A DNA stretch of 64,000 bases from JBCFAY01 sp038562375 (lineage in GTDB: Bacteria > Bacillota > Clostridia > Christensenellales > CAG-138), in NCBI GenBank assembly GCA_038562375.1, contig JBCFAY010000004.1:113810-177809 (forward strand), given 5' to 3'. The position numbers and the translations under genes were made by a program. Shown here one piece after another: positions 43,811 to 53,539 of the stretch. The stretch's first letter is position 1, and each line of letters opens with the position of its first letter. The notes under the pieces are model-generated. The model ran no database searches. It was not told where the DNA came from and saw nothing but the letters and a program-made list of their open reading frames with translations.

Positions 43811-45226
43811 ATGCCATATGAACTGATTGTCCGAAATGCGGCAATTGTGCAGGGAGAATCGCTCGTCACCGCCAATATTCTGGTCGAGGATGGAAAGATT
43901 GCAGGCTTTGTCAAGAATGACGAAGGAATCGCCTGCCGCAGGAGCATTGATGCCGAAGGAAAGCTGACGCTTCCGGGCTGTATCGATTCGCACGTACATT
44001 TTATGGATCCCGGTTTTTGCCATCGCGAAAACTTCAGAACCGGCACCGAGGCCGCGGCGGCCGGCGGCATCGCCACCGTGGTGGATATGCCCTGCTGCAG
44101 CATTCCGTCCGTGCGGGATGTGCCGAGCCTGTACAATAAGCTAGAAGCGCTCCGGGGCCAGGCAGTGGTGGATTTCGGCCTGTGGGGCGGCGTCACCGGC
44201 GAGGACGTGAGCATGGGTCGTCTCGAGAACGTGCAGGCGCAGGCCGACGAAGGCGTGCTTGGCTTCAAGGCGTATATGACGCCGTCGGTGCCCTCCTACC
44301 CGCGCTCCAACGACGCCGAGCTGCTAGAGATCTTCAAGGCCGTCGCGCCCACCGGGCTGCCGCTTGGCATCCATGCCGAAAACTTCGTGATGTGCGATTA
44401 TTATATGAAGCAGATGGAGGCGCAGGGGCGCAAGGACGGCCCCGCCTGGGCCGAGGCGCGCATGACGCTGGCCGAGAAGGTCGCCATCGAGCTGTGCATC
44501 AGCTTCGCGGAATACACCGGCGCGCGGATGCACGTGGTTCACATGAGCTCGGGCGTCGGCGCGCTGTTGGTGGAAGACGCTAAAAAGCGGGGCCTGAAGG
44601 TGACGGCAGAGACCTGCCCGCATTACCTCTTGCTCAACGCCGAGGAAGCCATGACAAAATGGGGTCCCTTCGCGAAAATCGCGCCGCCGCTGCGCTCCAA
44701 AGAGGACAACCGCGTGCTTTGGGAGAAGCTTATCAGCGGCGCGGTGGACTTTATCGCCACCGATCACGCGCCCTACGAGATCGCCACCGAAAAGACGGCA
44801 GCCAATATGGATATCTGGAACAGCTTCCCCGGCATTCCGGGCGTGGAGAGCATGGTGCCCATACTGGTGAGCGAAGGCTACAACAAGGGGCGGCTGAGCC
44901 TAAACCGCCTCGTTGAGGTGCTGTGCACGAACGCGGCCAAGCATTACGGCCTATACCCCAAGAAAGGACATCTCGGGATCGGCGCGGACGCGGACTTCAC
45001 CATCATCGATACGAAAAAGGAATGGGTCTACAGCAGCAAATCCATGCACTCCATGGCCAAGTACTCTCCTTTTGACGGCATGCGCTTCAAGGGCGCAGTC
45101 TCCAAGACCATCGTGCGCGGCAACCTCGTTTACGCGGACGGACACATCCTGGGCGCGCCGGGCGGCGGTGAGTTCGTGCGCAGGCAGAGCATACAAGAAC
45201 TGGACAGGGCATTGCGGATCTTGTAA
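43811..45226 (+). CDS. Allantoinase/hydantoinase-like cyclic amidohydrolase
   Basis: 471 residues, cytoplasmic. This amidohydrolase-superfamily barrel opens cyclic amide or ureide rings. All expected metal-site residues are present: HVHFMDPG (His61, His63), carboxylated lysine Lys153 (GFKAYMTPS), His188 (GIHAENF), His244 (HVVHMSS) and Asp318 (ATDHAPY), plus the allantoinase-type AETCPHYLLLN and KIAPPLRS. It resembles AllB more than dihydroorotase, but the substrate is not fixed. ATG at 43811 follows GGAGG; a longer frame from 43691 would start upstream of the sigma-54 promoter and is excluded. It is the first gene of the operon, with livHMGFK after it. Confidence 0.85.
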   Translation: MPYELIVRNAAIVQGESLVTANILVEDGKIAGFVKNDEGIACRRSIDAEGKLTLPGCIDSHVHFMDPGFCHRENFRTGTEAAAAGGIATVVDMPCCSIPSVRDVPSLYNKLEALRGQAVVDFGLWGGVTGEDVSMGRLENVQAQADEGVLGFKAYMTPSVPSYPRSNDAELLEIFKAVAPTGLPLGIHAENFVMCDYYMKQMEAQGRKDGPAWAEARMTLAEKVAIELCISFAEYTGARMHVVHMSSGVGALLVEDAKKRGLKVTAETCPHYLLLNAEEAMTKWGPFAKIAPPLRSKEDNRVLWEKLISGAVDFIATDHAPYEIATEKTAANMDIWNSFPGIPGVESMVPILVSEGYNKGRLSLNRLVEVLCTNAAKHYGLYPKKGHLGIGADADFTIIDTKKEWVYSSKSMHSMAKYSPFDGMRFKGAVSKTIVRGNLVYADGHILGAPGGGEFVRRQSIQELDRALRIL

Positions 45227-45288
45227 ACAATCGCCCGAAAGCGGGACCGTCTTAATCCAAACTCTTATTGGAAAGCGGGGGCTGATCT

Positions 45289-46167
45289 TTGACGGAATTT
45301 CTTCAATACGTGTTCAACGGACTGGTGGTCGGCGGCACATATGCCCTCATCGGTACGGGCATGACGCTGATCTACGGCATCATGCGCATCGTCAACTTCG
45401 CGCATGGCGAGTTTTACATGGTAGGCGCCTACTTCTTCTACACGCTGTGGGTTTTGCTGGGCGTCAACCCTCTGCTCGCGATGGTGATTACTTTCCTGCT
45501 GGTGCTTCTGATCGGCGCGGGCTTTGAGCAGCTGTGCATCCGCCCGCTGCGCAAGGAATCGCCCTCGAGCTCCATGCTGATGGCGATGGGCCTCTCCATC
45601 GTGCTGCAGAACGCGGCGCTGTTGATCTGGGGTGGCGAGGTGCAGACGGTACCCAAGCTCGTACAGTCCGAGACCTTCACGGTCGGCGGGATCGCATTCA
45701 GCATGGACCGCATCTGGATCTTCCTGATCGCGTTTCTGATCATCATGGGTACCAGCCTGTTTATCAACAAGACCAAAACGGGCCGCTCCATCCGCGCCAC
45801 CTTCCAGGATACCGAGGCGGCCGAGGTGGTTGGCGTCAATATCGAAAAAGTATACTCCATCACGTTCGGATTCGGCGCGGCGCTTGCTTCGGCGGGCGGC
45901 TTCCTGCTCTCGCCTCTGTTCCTGATTTCGCCCACCATGGGCATGCTGGCCGTGGGAAAGGCGTTCGCCGTAGTCACTACGGGCGGCATGGGCAACATCA
46001 AGGGCGCGATATTGGGCGGGCTGCTCCTGGGCGTGGTAGAAAGCCTGGGCGCGGGCTACATTTCCTCGGGTTATAAGGACGCGTTCGGCTTCATCGTGAT
46101 CATACTGGTGCTGCTGCTAAGACCCCAGGGGCTGCTGGGCAAAAGGCGGAAAGGAGCCTCGTCATGA
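45289..46167 (+). CDS. livH: Branched-chain-type ABC importer permease LivH
   Basis: 292 residues with about 8 membrane helices. The N-terminus FLQYVFNGLVVGGTYALIGTG and the MRIVNFAHGEFYMVGAY motif are diagnostic of LivH permeases of the HAAT family. TTG start at 45289 with a G-rich site upstream. It lies 62 bp after the amidohydrolase gene and overlaps livM by 4 bp. HAAT importers carry branched amino acids but also urea, short amides and other small organic solutes, so the partner enzyme suggests an amide or ureide substrate. Confidence 0.9.
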   Translation: MTEFLQYVFNGLVVGGTYALIGTGMTLIYGIMRIVNFAHGEFYMVGAYFFYTLWVLLGVNPLLAMVITFLLVLLIGAGFEQLCIRPLRKESPSSSMLMAMGLSIVLQNAALLIWGGEVQTVPKLVQSETFTVGGIAFSMDRIWIFLIAFLIIMGTSLFINKTKTGRSIRATFQDTEAAEVVGVNIEKVYSITFGFGAALASAGGFLLSPLFLISPTMGMLAVGKAFAVVTTGGMGNIKGAILGGLLLGVVESLGAGYISSGYKDAFGFIVIILVLLLRPQGLLGKRRKGASS

Positions 46168-47111
46168 GCAAGGCCATGAAATCGAGCGTCCGGCTGCTGG
46201 CGCTGGTGCTTTTGCTGCTGGTGCCCGTCGCTATTACCAACCGCTATGCACTCAACGTGATCATCATGGCGGGGATCTGGGTGCTGCTCGCATCCTCGAT
46301 CAACCTGATGCTGGGCTACGCTGGCCAGCTTCCCCTCGGGCACACCGCGTTCTACGGGCTGGGCGGTTATGTCTCGGGCCTGCTCAGCGTGAAACTGGGC
46401 CTATCGATGTGGCTTGGAATGCCGATCGCGGGGCTGTTCACCATGCTGATCGGCGGGATCATCGGCAAGCTGACCTTCCGCGTGCGCGGCTCGGCCTTCG
46501 TGCTGGTGACGCTGGGCTTCGGGGAGGTGCTTCGCCTGGTGGTCAACAACTGGATGGGCCTTACCAACGGGCCGCTGGGGCTAAGCGGCATACAGCCGCC
46601 CATGCTGTTCGGCAAGGCCTTCGGCTACGTCGGCTACTATTACCTCGTACTGGCACTCAACGTTCTGGCGATATACATCATCTGGCGCATCGTGCGCTCG
46701 CGTTTCGGCCGCGCGTTCCTGGCCCTCAATGAGAACGAGCCGCTGGCCAACGCCGTAGGCGTACACTCGGAGCGCTTCCTGAACCTTGCGATGATGGTGA
46801 GCACGCTGTTCGCGGGCATCGCAGGCTCGTTCTACGCGCATTACGCGCTGTTCATCAGCCCGGATATGCTCTTTTTCTCCAATACCGTCACGATGGTGGT
46901 AATGGTCGTCGTGGGCGGCAAGCGCACCATCTGGGGGCCGATCGTGGGCGCGGTGCTCTTTACGCTGATCCCCGAATGGCTCCGATTCATGGAGAACTAC
47001 CGGGTGCTGGTGTACGGCCTCATACTGATGCTCTCCATCCTGTTCATGAAAAACGGCATTGTGCCCTCGCTGGCCGGGGCGCTTCGCAGAAAGAAGGTGG
47101 ACGGACAATGA
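46164..47111 (+). CDS. livM: Branched-chain-type ABC importer permease LivM
   Basis: 315 residues with about 9 membrane helices. The motifs GYAGQLPLGHTAFYGLGGYVSG (core GQLPLGHTAF) and FVLVTLGFGEVLRLVVNNW are typical of LivM. Its ATGA overlaps are seen at both ends: it starts inside livH and its stop overlaps the livG start, so the permease and ATPase genes are translationally coupled. Confidence 0.9.
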   Translation: MSKAMKSSVRLLALVLLLLVPVAITNRYALNVIIMAGIWVLLASSINLMLGYAGQLPLGHTAFYGLGGYVSGLLSVKLGLSMWLGMPIAGLFTMLIGGIIGKLTFRVRGSAFVLVTLGFGEVLRLVVNNWMGLTNGPLGLSGIQPPMLFGKAFGYVGYYYLVLALNVLAIYIIWRIVRSRFGRAFLALNENEPLANAVGVHSERFLNLAMMVSTLFAGIAGSFYAHYALFISPDMLFFSNTVTMVVMVVVGGKRTIWGPIVGAVLFTLIPEWLRFMENYRVLVYGLILMLSILFMKNGIVPSLAGALRRKKVDGQ

Positions 47112-47903
47112 CCATGCTCAGAACCGATCACCTGACCCAGCGCTTCGGCGGTCTGATCGCGGTCAACGACGTCAGCTTCTCCATCGGGGAGCACGAGATC
47201 GTCTCGCTGATCGGGCCCAACGGAGCGGGAAAGACCACGCTCTTTAATGTCATCGCGGGAACATATGTGCCGGCTTCCGGCCGGGTAGAATTCCGCGGCG
47301 ATGATATCACCGGCCTTTCGGCGGCCGCGGTCGCCAACAAGGGCATCGTGCGCACGTTTCAGATCACCAGCTTGTTCCCGGGAATCACCGTGCTCGAAAG
47401 CCTGGTGATCGCGCGGCACAGGATGCTCAAATCCAGCCTTTTTCAGGTGCTGCTCAACACGCCTTCCGTGCGGCGCGAGGAAAAGGAAAACCGCGAGCGG
47501 TGCGTGGAGATCCTCGGGCTGCTCGGCCTGGACAAAAAACAGGATAAACTCTCGGGCAATCTGCCCTACGGCGAGCAGCGCCTGCTGGAGATCGGCATCG
47601 CGCTTGCGGCCGAACCGCAGCTGCTGCTGCTCGACGAGCCCGCCGCCGGCCTCAACGAGACCGAAACGCGGGAGCTGATGGTGCTCATTAAGCGCCTTCG
47701 GGATGCCGGAATCACCATATTCCTGGTCGAACACGATATGAGCCTGGTCATGGGGATTTCGGACCGCATCATCGTGCTGGCCAACGGCATCAGGATCGCC
47801 GAGGGCCTGCCCGCCGAGATACGGGCCAACCCCGAGGTAATCCGCGCGTACCTGGGCAACGACATCCTCGTTCCCTGCGCGCAGGAGGAAGGGAAGGAAA
47901 ACG

Positions 47904-47911
<8 letters not shown>
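47108..47911 (+). CDS. livG: ABC importer ATPase LivG
   Basis: 267 residues. Walker A GPNGAGKTT, Q-loop, signature (here LPYGEQRLLEIG in place of LSGGQ, as usual in LivG), Walker B LLLLDEPAAGLNE and H-loop LVEHDMSLV. The C-terminal tail GNDILV is characteristic of HAAT ATPases. ATG at 47108 overlaps the livM stop. It overlaps livF by 8 bp. Confidence 0.92.
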
Positions 47912-48608
<697 letters not shown>

Positions 48609-48657
48609 AGCATTGCTTCATAAAATAAACAGGACAAGTTGAAGGAGGTTCACATTG

Positions 48658-49806
48658 ATGAAACGGGTATGTATTCTGGCGGTTTGCCTCGCGCTCCTGG
48701 TCACGGCCCTCGCGGGCTGCACCCCTACCGCGGCCGAAACCGGCCCCATCAAGATCGGCGTCATCGGGCCGCAGACCGGCGCTTCCGCGGAGACCGGGCA
48801 GGCGGTCGCACACGGCGCGCAGATCGCGGTGGATAAGATCAACGCCGAGGGCGGCATCAACGGCCGGATGCTTGAACTGGTCGTCGTGGACGGCAAGAAC
48901 GATCCGGCGGAGTCCCTCAACGCGGCGAATAAGCTCATGCTGCAGGACGAGGTGCCGGTGATCATGGGCTGCTGCGGAAGCTCGGCGACGTATTCGGTGC
49001 TGCCTGCCGTCGAGAAGAACAAGGTGCCCCTTGTGGTAGAGACGGCAAGCGCCGCCAAGATCACCGCGGAAGGCTATAAATACGTGTTCCGAATCGCCGC
49101 CACCAGCAAGCAGGAGGCCGAGGGCGTGGAGAAAATGCTCCCCGAGATCGGCTTCACCAAGGTAGCGCTCATGGGCGTCAATACCGATTGGGGCCGCGGC
49201 GCCGAGCAGGAGTTTACCAAGGTGGTCCAAAACCAGGGCGGCACGGTGGTCTGCTCCGAGTTCTTCGAGGGCAACGCGGTGGATTTCTACGCGCAGCTCA
49301 CCAGCGTTAAAAATTCGGGCGCCGACTCCATCATACTCACGGCGGATTCGAGCCTGATCGTGATGATCCTGCGCCAGATGAAGGATCTGGGCATCGACCT
49401 GCCCGTGCTGAGCACCGGCGGCTCGGATTTCACCGACGGCATCATCGAGTTGGCGGGTGCCGACACCGCCGAGGGCATCCGCGCGATCGCCTTCTTCAAT
49501 CCCTCTCTGCCCGGCAGGGCCGCCGATCCCGAAGCGCACAAATATTTCGTGGATGCCTGGCAGAAGGCCGGCTATCTCTGGCGCAAGATGCCCGAGGGCA
49601 CCAAGGGCTACGACGGCATCTATGTGATCGCGGAGGCGCTCAAGACGATCAACGGCAAGATCACCGGCGAAAGCGTCCAGCAGGCGCTCCAGAAGGTCGA
49701 TTATAAGGGCATCACCGGAGAGTTGAAATTCGATGAGAACGGCCAGGCCACGCGCAACATCTTTATCGTCAGGGCCGAGCAGGGCAAGACGGTGCTGGAC
49801 GACTAA
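48658..49806 (+). CDS. livK: Substrate-binding lipoprotein LivK/AmiC type
   Basis: 382 residues. The signal peptide ends with the lipobox LAGC (Cys near 22), and a Peripla_BP_6 fold follows (IKIGVIGPQTGASAETGQAV, VVVDGKNDPAESLNAANKLM, KGYDGIYVIAEALK, each a family motif). It is exported, lipid-anchored and delivers the ligand to LivHMGF. ATG at 48658 was chosen with AAGGAGG 9 bp upstream; a TTG one codon earlier is equally spaced. In this family the binding pocket accepts branched amino acids or amides. Last gene of the operon before a terminator-like hairpin. Confidence 0.9.
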   Translation: MKRVCILAVCLALLVTALAGCTPTAAETGPIKIGVIGPQTGASAETGQAVAHGAQIAVDKINAEGGINGRMLELVVVDGKNDPAESLNAANKLMLQDEVPVIMGCCGSSATYSVLPAVEKNKVPLVVETASAAKITAEGYKYVFRIAATSKQEAEGVEKMLPEIGFTKVALMGVNTDWGRGAEQEFTKVVQNQGGTVVCSEFFEGNAVDFYAQLTSVKNSGADSIILTADSSLIVMILRQMKDLGIDLPVLSTGGSDFTDGIIELAGADTAEGIRAIAFFNPSLPGRAADPEAHKYFVDAWQKAGYLWRKMPEGTKGYDGIYVIAEALKTINGKITGESVQQALQKVDYKGITGELKFDENGQATRNIFIVRAEQGKTVLDD

Positions 49807-49955
49807 AGCAAGAATGTCCGGCGCTCCGCCCCTCGTGCTCCGGCAAAGGGCGAAAGGCTCTGAATCCCCGCCCGCGATGAACAAGAACAGGAATTCCCAA
49901 GGATTCAGGTTGACTCTCCTTGCGCGGGGGGCAAAAAAAGATCTGCCGACAATCG

Positions 49956-49982
49956 AAGAGGGGGCCGACGCGGCCCCCTCTT
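49956..49982 (+). terminator. Terminator between livK and rpoN
   Basis: A 12-bp perfect stem AAGAGGGGGCCG/CGGCCCCCTCTT around ACG. The U tract is poor (CTCTTCCC), so some read-through into rpoN is possible. Confidence 0.55.
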
Positions 49983-50039
49983 CCCGCATTGTGGCGGCAT
50001 ATCCGCGCTGCTATTAATGAAAGGGAAGGTGGGTACGCA

Positions 50040-51328
50040 ATGGAGATCCGGCTGGAACAATCGCACAGGCTCATATTGGGGCAGCAGTTGCATCAATCGC
50101 TGCATCTGCTTCGGTTGAACGCGGCCCAATTGGATGCCTATCTGGCGGATCACGCGCTGGAAAACCCGTTCGTCGAGTACAGCCCATGCCTTGCGGGCGG
50201 CTTTCCCTCCGGCGGGAGGGACGATCGCTTGCCCGAGGATTATACGGATCCCGCACAAAGCCGCCGGTGCGGAACGCTGCGGGAGTTTTTATGCGAGCAA
50301 TTGGCCGGAGTGCGGCTCGCGCCGCGGCAGAGGCGTATCGTCGAATACCTGATCGATAATCTGGACGAACGCGGCTACCTGCGCCTCGGCGATAAGGAGG
50401 CTTCGGCGGCGCTTCGGATTTCGGACGCGGAGGCGAAGGAGGCCTTGCGCCTCCTACAATCGCTGGAACCGGCAGGCGTGGGCGCGCGCGGCCTGAGCGA
50501 ATGCCTGCTGCTGCAGCTCGGGCGCGGCGATTCCGACGCGCTTGCACAGGCGCTGGTAAGTTCGCATCTGCCCGAGATCGCCAAGGGAAGGTTCCAAAAG
50601 CTTGCGGAGCTGTACGGCGTGACGGAGAATGAGATTCTGCGCGCTGTGGGACGCATCCGCTCGCTCAACCCCAAGCCGGGCAACGGCTTTTCGGCAGAGA
50701 AAGATATCCCCTATGCGCCGCCTGATCTTCTGGTCGAACGCGCGGGGGCGGACTGCGGGTGCTATTAAACCCCGCGCTGCGGTTCGATTTTCGCCTCCGC
50801 ACCGACTACGCGGCGGCTGTGCGCCGGGATGTGAGCACCCTGGAAGAGAAAGCATACCTGCGCGAGCGGTTTCGCACCGCTCGCTGGATTCAAGAAGGGC
50901 TGGCCAGGCGGGAAAGTACGCTGCTGCAATGCGGCCGGGCTGTTTTAGAGAAGCAGCGCGGTTTTTCCCTCGGCAGCTCCGCGGGCTTTACGCCGCACAC
51001 CATGCGGGAACTGGCGGCAGAGCTCGAACTCAGCGTTTCCACCATCTCTCGCGCGCTCAGCGGGAAAACGCTCCACTGTGAGCGCGGCACTTTCCCGTTG
51101 CCCGCCTTCTTTGTGCGTGCCGTCTCCGCCGATAACGAGGGCTTTAGCGCCGCGTTCGTCAAGGAAAGGATTGGTGCGCTGCTAAAGCAGGAGGATCCCG
51201 CCGCTCCCTATAGCGACACCCGCATCTGTGAACTGTTGGAGCAGCAGTATGTTTCTATTTCCCGCCGCACCATTGCAAAATACTGGGAGGAACTGTTCAT
51301 CCCCTCTTCTTTCTCGCGCCGGCTATAA
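50040..51328 (+). pseudogene. rpoN: RNA polymerase sigma-54 factor RpoN, frameshifted
   Basis: Two overlapping frames together encode a full-length RpoN of about 430 residues. Frame 1 (50040-50768) has region I (MEIRLEQSHRLILGQQLHQS) and most of the core-binding region, up to NPKPGNGF and LVERAGADC. Frame 2 (from about 50755 to 51328) resumes with VLLNPALRFDFRL, then REKLRSARW-like RERFRTARWIQEG, the HTH (ELSVSTISRALSGKT) and the RpoN box SRRTIAKYWEE. One missing base near 50756 (for example TGC-GGG for an original TGCCGGG, giving D-C-R-V-L-L-N) explains the break. It follows the sigma-54-controlled liv genes. Either a sequence error or a genuine inactivation. Confidence 0.85.
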
Positions 51329-51509
51329 GGATTTTGAGCGATAAACCGTATCGTCCGGCGTTTATTGCACGCGCTGCGACTCAAATGGCTCATCGGGCTT
51401 TGAGCAGGCCGCGACGGTTCAATAGAGAAGTTGATTAAGATTATCGTTTTATATGCATAAAAAACATGTTACTATTTGTATGAAAGACGGCTGATGAAAA
51501 GGGGCAAAA

Positions 51510-51881
51510 ATGGATAATTCTTTAGATGCAAAAAAGGTAACGGCAATCAACGCCGATGCAATGGCTTGGAAAGAACATCCTGAAGCAAAGGTTGGCAAGA
51601 GCTTCTTCACGAAGATGCTGGTTCAGGACCCGGAAACCGGCGTACAGATCAATCTGTTGAAATACCCGGCGGGTTTCATGACGCCATGGCACGATCATCC
51701 GTGTTCCCATGGGGTATATATACTGGAAGGAACTTTGAAGACCAATGAGGGGAGTTTTGGGCCGGGAAGTTTCGTTTGGTTCCCGGAAGGCTCTGTAGCA
51801 GAACACGGAGCAGCTTTGGAGAGTGATGTCGTAGTTTTATTTGTTACGAATAAAAAATTTGATATAAATTTTATAGAATAG
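51510..51881 (+). CDS. Cupin-domain protein
   Basis: 123 residues. A single small beta-barrel with cupin motif 1 (MTPWHDHPCSHGVYILEGTLKT, in which H-D-H and a later E-G are the metal positions) and motif 2 (FGPGSFVWFPEGSVAEHG). It resembles ChrR-type or anti-sigma cupins without the N-terminal domain. Its activity is unknown; it may bind a divalent metal and a small oxidised ligand. An ATG at 51510 follows AAAAGGGG. It is monocistronic, ahead of a terminator at 51938, and transcribed toward rubrerythrin. Lower GC than its neighbours. Confidence 0.8.
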   Translation: MDNSLDAKKVTAINADAMAWKEHPEAKVGKSFFTKMLVQDPETGVQINLLKYPAGFMTPWHDHPCSHGVYILEGTLKTNEGSFGPGSFVWFPEGSVAEHGAALESDVVVLFVTNKKFDINFIE

Positions 51882-51937
51882 CCCGCCGACCTGCTTTTGT
51901 AGCTTTTGATCTCATACGTTGAACCACGTCGACCTGA

Positions 51938-51970
51938 AAAGTGCGTTCCCATGTCCCGGGAACGCACTTT
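51938..51970. terminator. Convergent terminator between cupin and rubrerythrin genes
   Basis: AAAGTGCGTTCCC (51938-51950) pairs with GGGAACGCACTTT (51958-51970), a 13-bp perfect stem usable from both strands. Confidence 0.75.
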
Positions 51971-52094
51971 CACCATATACATCGTATTCGTTTATCCAAC
52001 GGCGCAGCCTCGTGCCGCAAATGTCTCTAGGTTCGGTCCACTTTTCAGAGGGGGTTCGCGTTAATGCGTTTGTTCTATGTTAGCTTTCTTGCCA

Positions 52095-52589
52095 TCAATA
52101 TTTGATGAATTTTGAACCCGGAGCACCACAGATGCTGCACTTCTCGGGAACGAATTTCTCGATATTGCCGCAAAACGGGCACAGGTAATAGAACACCTCT
52201 TCCGTTTGGTCAAGGTTCTCCAATGCTTCCTGATACAGCCTTGCATGGACTTCCTCGGCCTTCATCGCAAAAGTAAACGACATGACCGCAGCTTTGTTGC
52301 CTTCTTTTTCGGCTTCTTTGACAAAATCGGGATACATATCCTTATACTCATGCGTTTCTCCTAAGACCGCATCCTTAAGGTTATCCGCCGTTGTGCCGAT
52401 TTTTCCGGCTACCTCAAAATGCTTGAGCGCATGAATCGTTTCAGCGTCGGAGGCTGCTTGGAACAATTTTGCCGCGTTCAGCTTTCCGTCCTTTTCCGCT
52501 TTTTTGGCATACGATAGATACTTCCTGTTCGCCTGCGATTCTCCGGCGAACGCCTCCATCAAATTCTTGTTCGTCTTGCTTTCGCTCAT
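52095..52589 (-). CDS. Rubrerythrin
   Basis: 164 residues. It reduces hydrogen peroxide in anaerobes with electrons from rubredoxin or NADH oxidoreductases. The ferritin-like four-helix bundle carries the di-iron Glu/His ligands (FAGESQANRKYLSYA, AASDAETIHALKHFE, AMKAEEVHARLYQEAL). The C-terminal rubredoxin-like domain has CPFCGNIEKF and CSICGAPGSKF for one iron. ATG at 52589 follows GGAGGATG. It is monocistronic on the minus strand. Confidence 0.95.
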   Translation of the reverse strand: MSESKTNKNLMEAFAGESQANRKYLSYAKKAEKDGKLNAAKLFQAASDAETIHALKHFEVAGKIGTTADNLKDAVLGETHEYKDMYPDFVKEAEKEGNKAAVMSFTFAMKAEEVHARLYQEALENLDQTEEVFYYLCPFCGNIEKFVPEKCSICGAPGSKFIKY

Positions 52590-52839
52590 TTCTTACATCC
52601 TCCTTTGATTTCTTATTCAGTATGTCCCGCAATCGGCTTAAGGTTTCCTTGACGAAATCGCCCGATCGACTACAACCGCAGCAAATCAGTTTATTGGGGC
52701 AAAGCCCTATTCTTGCATTAGAATACCATTGAAATCCGGAGGAATCAATGCTTGAATCAATCTGCCAAAATACAGCCCCAACAACACAATCGGCCCAGGG
52801 TAAAACAGCACGTCAAATCTGCGATGTGTTTCCAAACGA
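52590..52839. other. Intergenic, no recognised gene
   Basis: Upstream of rubrerythrin and downstream of the Cys-rich lipoprotein. Plus-strand frames of 66-87 codons here lack ribosome sites and overlap the rubrerythrin promoter region. No clear operator was seen. Confidence 0.45.
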
Positions 52840-52860
52840 AAAGCCCCGAATCAGGGGCTC
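52840..52860 (-). terminator. Terminator of the Cys-rich lipoprotein gene
   Basis: On the minus strand AGCCCC...GGGGCT (52842-52859) is followed by TTTTCGTTTGG, about 95 bp after the stop. Confidence 0.6.
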
Positions 52861-52954
52861 ATGTTGTCTGACATATAATACAAATTCCTTAAAACTTATT
52901 TCCCCTATCCCGTCTCTGAAAAACCCAATAACGCGCTATATCTCTTAAGTATTG

Positions 52955-53146
52955 TTATCCGCCGCAGTTGCCGGAGCAGTTACAGGAGCAATCGGAGCAG
53001 CAGGAGCAAGCGCAATCGGAGCAGCGACACTTTGAGCAGCAGCATGGAGTATTATTTTTTATATTTTCCGCGGATTTTCCGCTTTTACATCCTAGAACAA
53101 AAACACATAACATCAGCAAGAGTATCAGGCAAAAAATCCTTTTCAT
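52955..53146 (-). CDS. Small Cys-rich lipoprotein
   Basis: 63 residues. A signal peptide (MKRIFCLILLLMLCVFVLGC) with lipobox VLGC is followed by a short Lys/Ser/Asn linker and a 27-residue tail with 13 Cys in the pattern PCCC, CRC, CACSCC, CSCNC, CGG. Cys density of this kind points to metal binding (copper, zinc or iron) at the cell surface, but no family was recognised. The underlying DNA is a degenerate tandem array of GGAGCA-like hexamers. ATG at 53146 is preferred to longer in-frame starts because the lipoprotein signal begins here. Confidence 0.6.
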   Translation of the reverse strand: MKRIFCLILLLMLCVFVLGCKSGKSAENIKNNTPCCCSKCRCSDCACSCCSDCSCNCSGNCGG

Positions 53147-53218
53147 ACTCCATACTACCCCTTTTATTTGATACTTATCTATAATTGAAAAAACCTTAAA
53201 TATTCCATAAACCATCAT

Positions 53219-53360
53219 TCTCGAAGAGATAAAAAATGGGGTAAGCGGTTATCAAAATCAGCAAACATTTGATATGCCTGTCCAAATCTGAATAGCAAAC
53301 CTTTGTCGATGCCGTATACGAAACCAAAACTTGCTTTAAAGCCGTCCCGCTTTCTCCAAA
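53219..53360. other. Intergenic, no recognised gene
   Basis: AT-rich sequence between the Cys-rich lipoprotein gene and the merR terminator. It presumably includes the lipoprotein promoter on the minus strand. Nothing else seen. Confidence 0.4.
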
Positions 53361-53391
53361 AACAAAGAAAACCCCCAGACACTCTGGAGGT
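53361..53391 (-). terminator. Terminator of the merR unit
   Basis: ACCCCCAGA (53371-53379) pairs with TCTGGAGGT (53383-53391). On the minus strand TTTTCTTTGTTTTT follows. The stretch 53392-53539 contains two runs of seven G and no gene. Confidence 0.75.
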
Positions 53392-53539
53392 CTTCTTTGT
53401 ATCAAGACCTACGTCTTAACTTGCCTAAGGAGTACGAAATTGATACAATTCAATTCTCCCCTTGTTTGCATGAACAGGGATTGGGGGGGTGCATTTTCAT
53501 TAAAGGGGGGGCAGCAACGCCCATACAGCTTTTGCAACT

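Noticed and set aside
52968..53040. CRISPR-like short repeats
   Set aside because: The repeats are degenerate hexamers without spacers and are explained by Cys codons of the lipoprotein tail.
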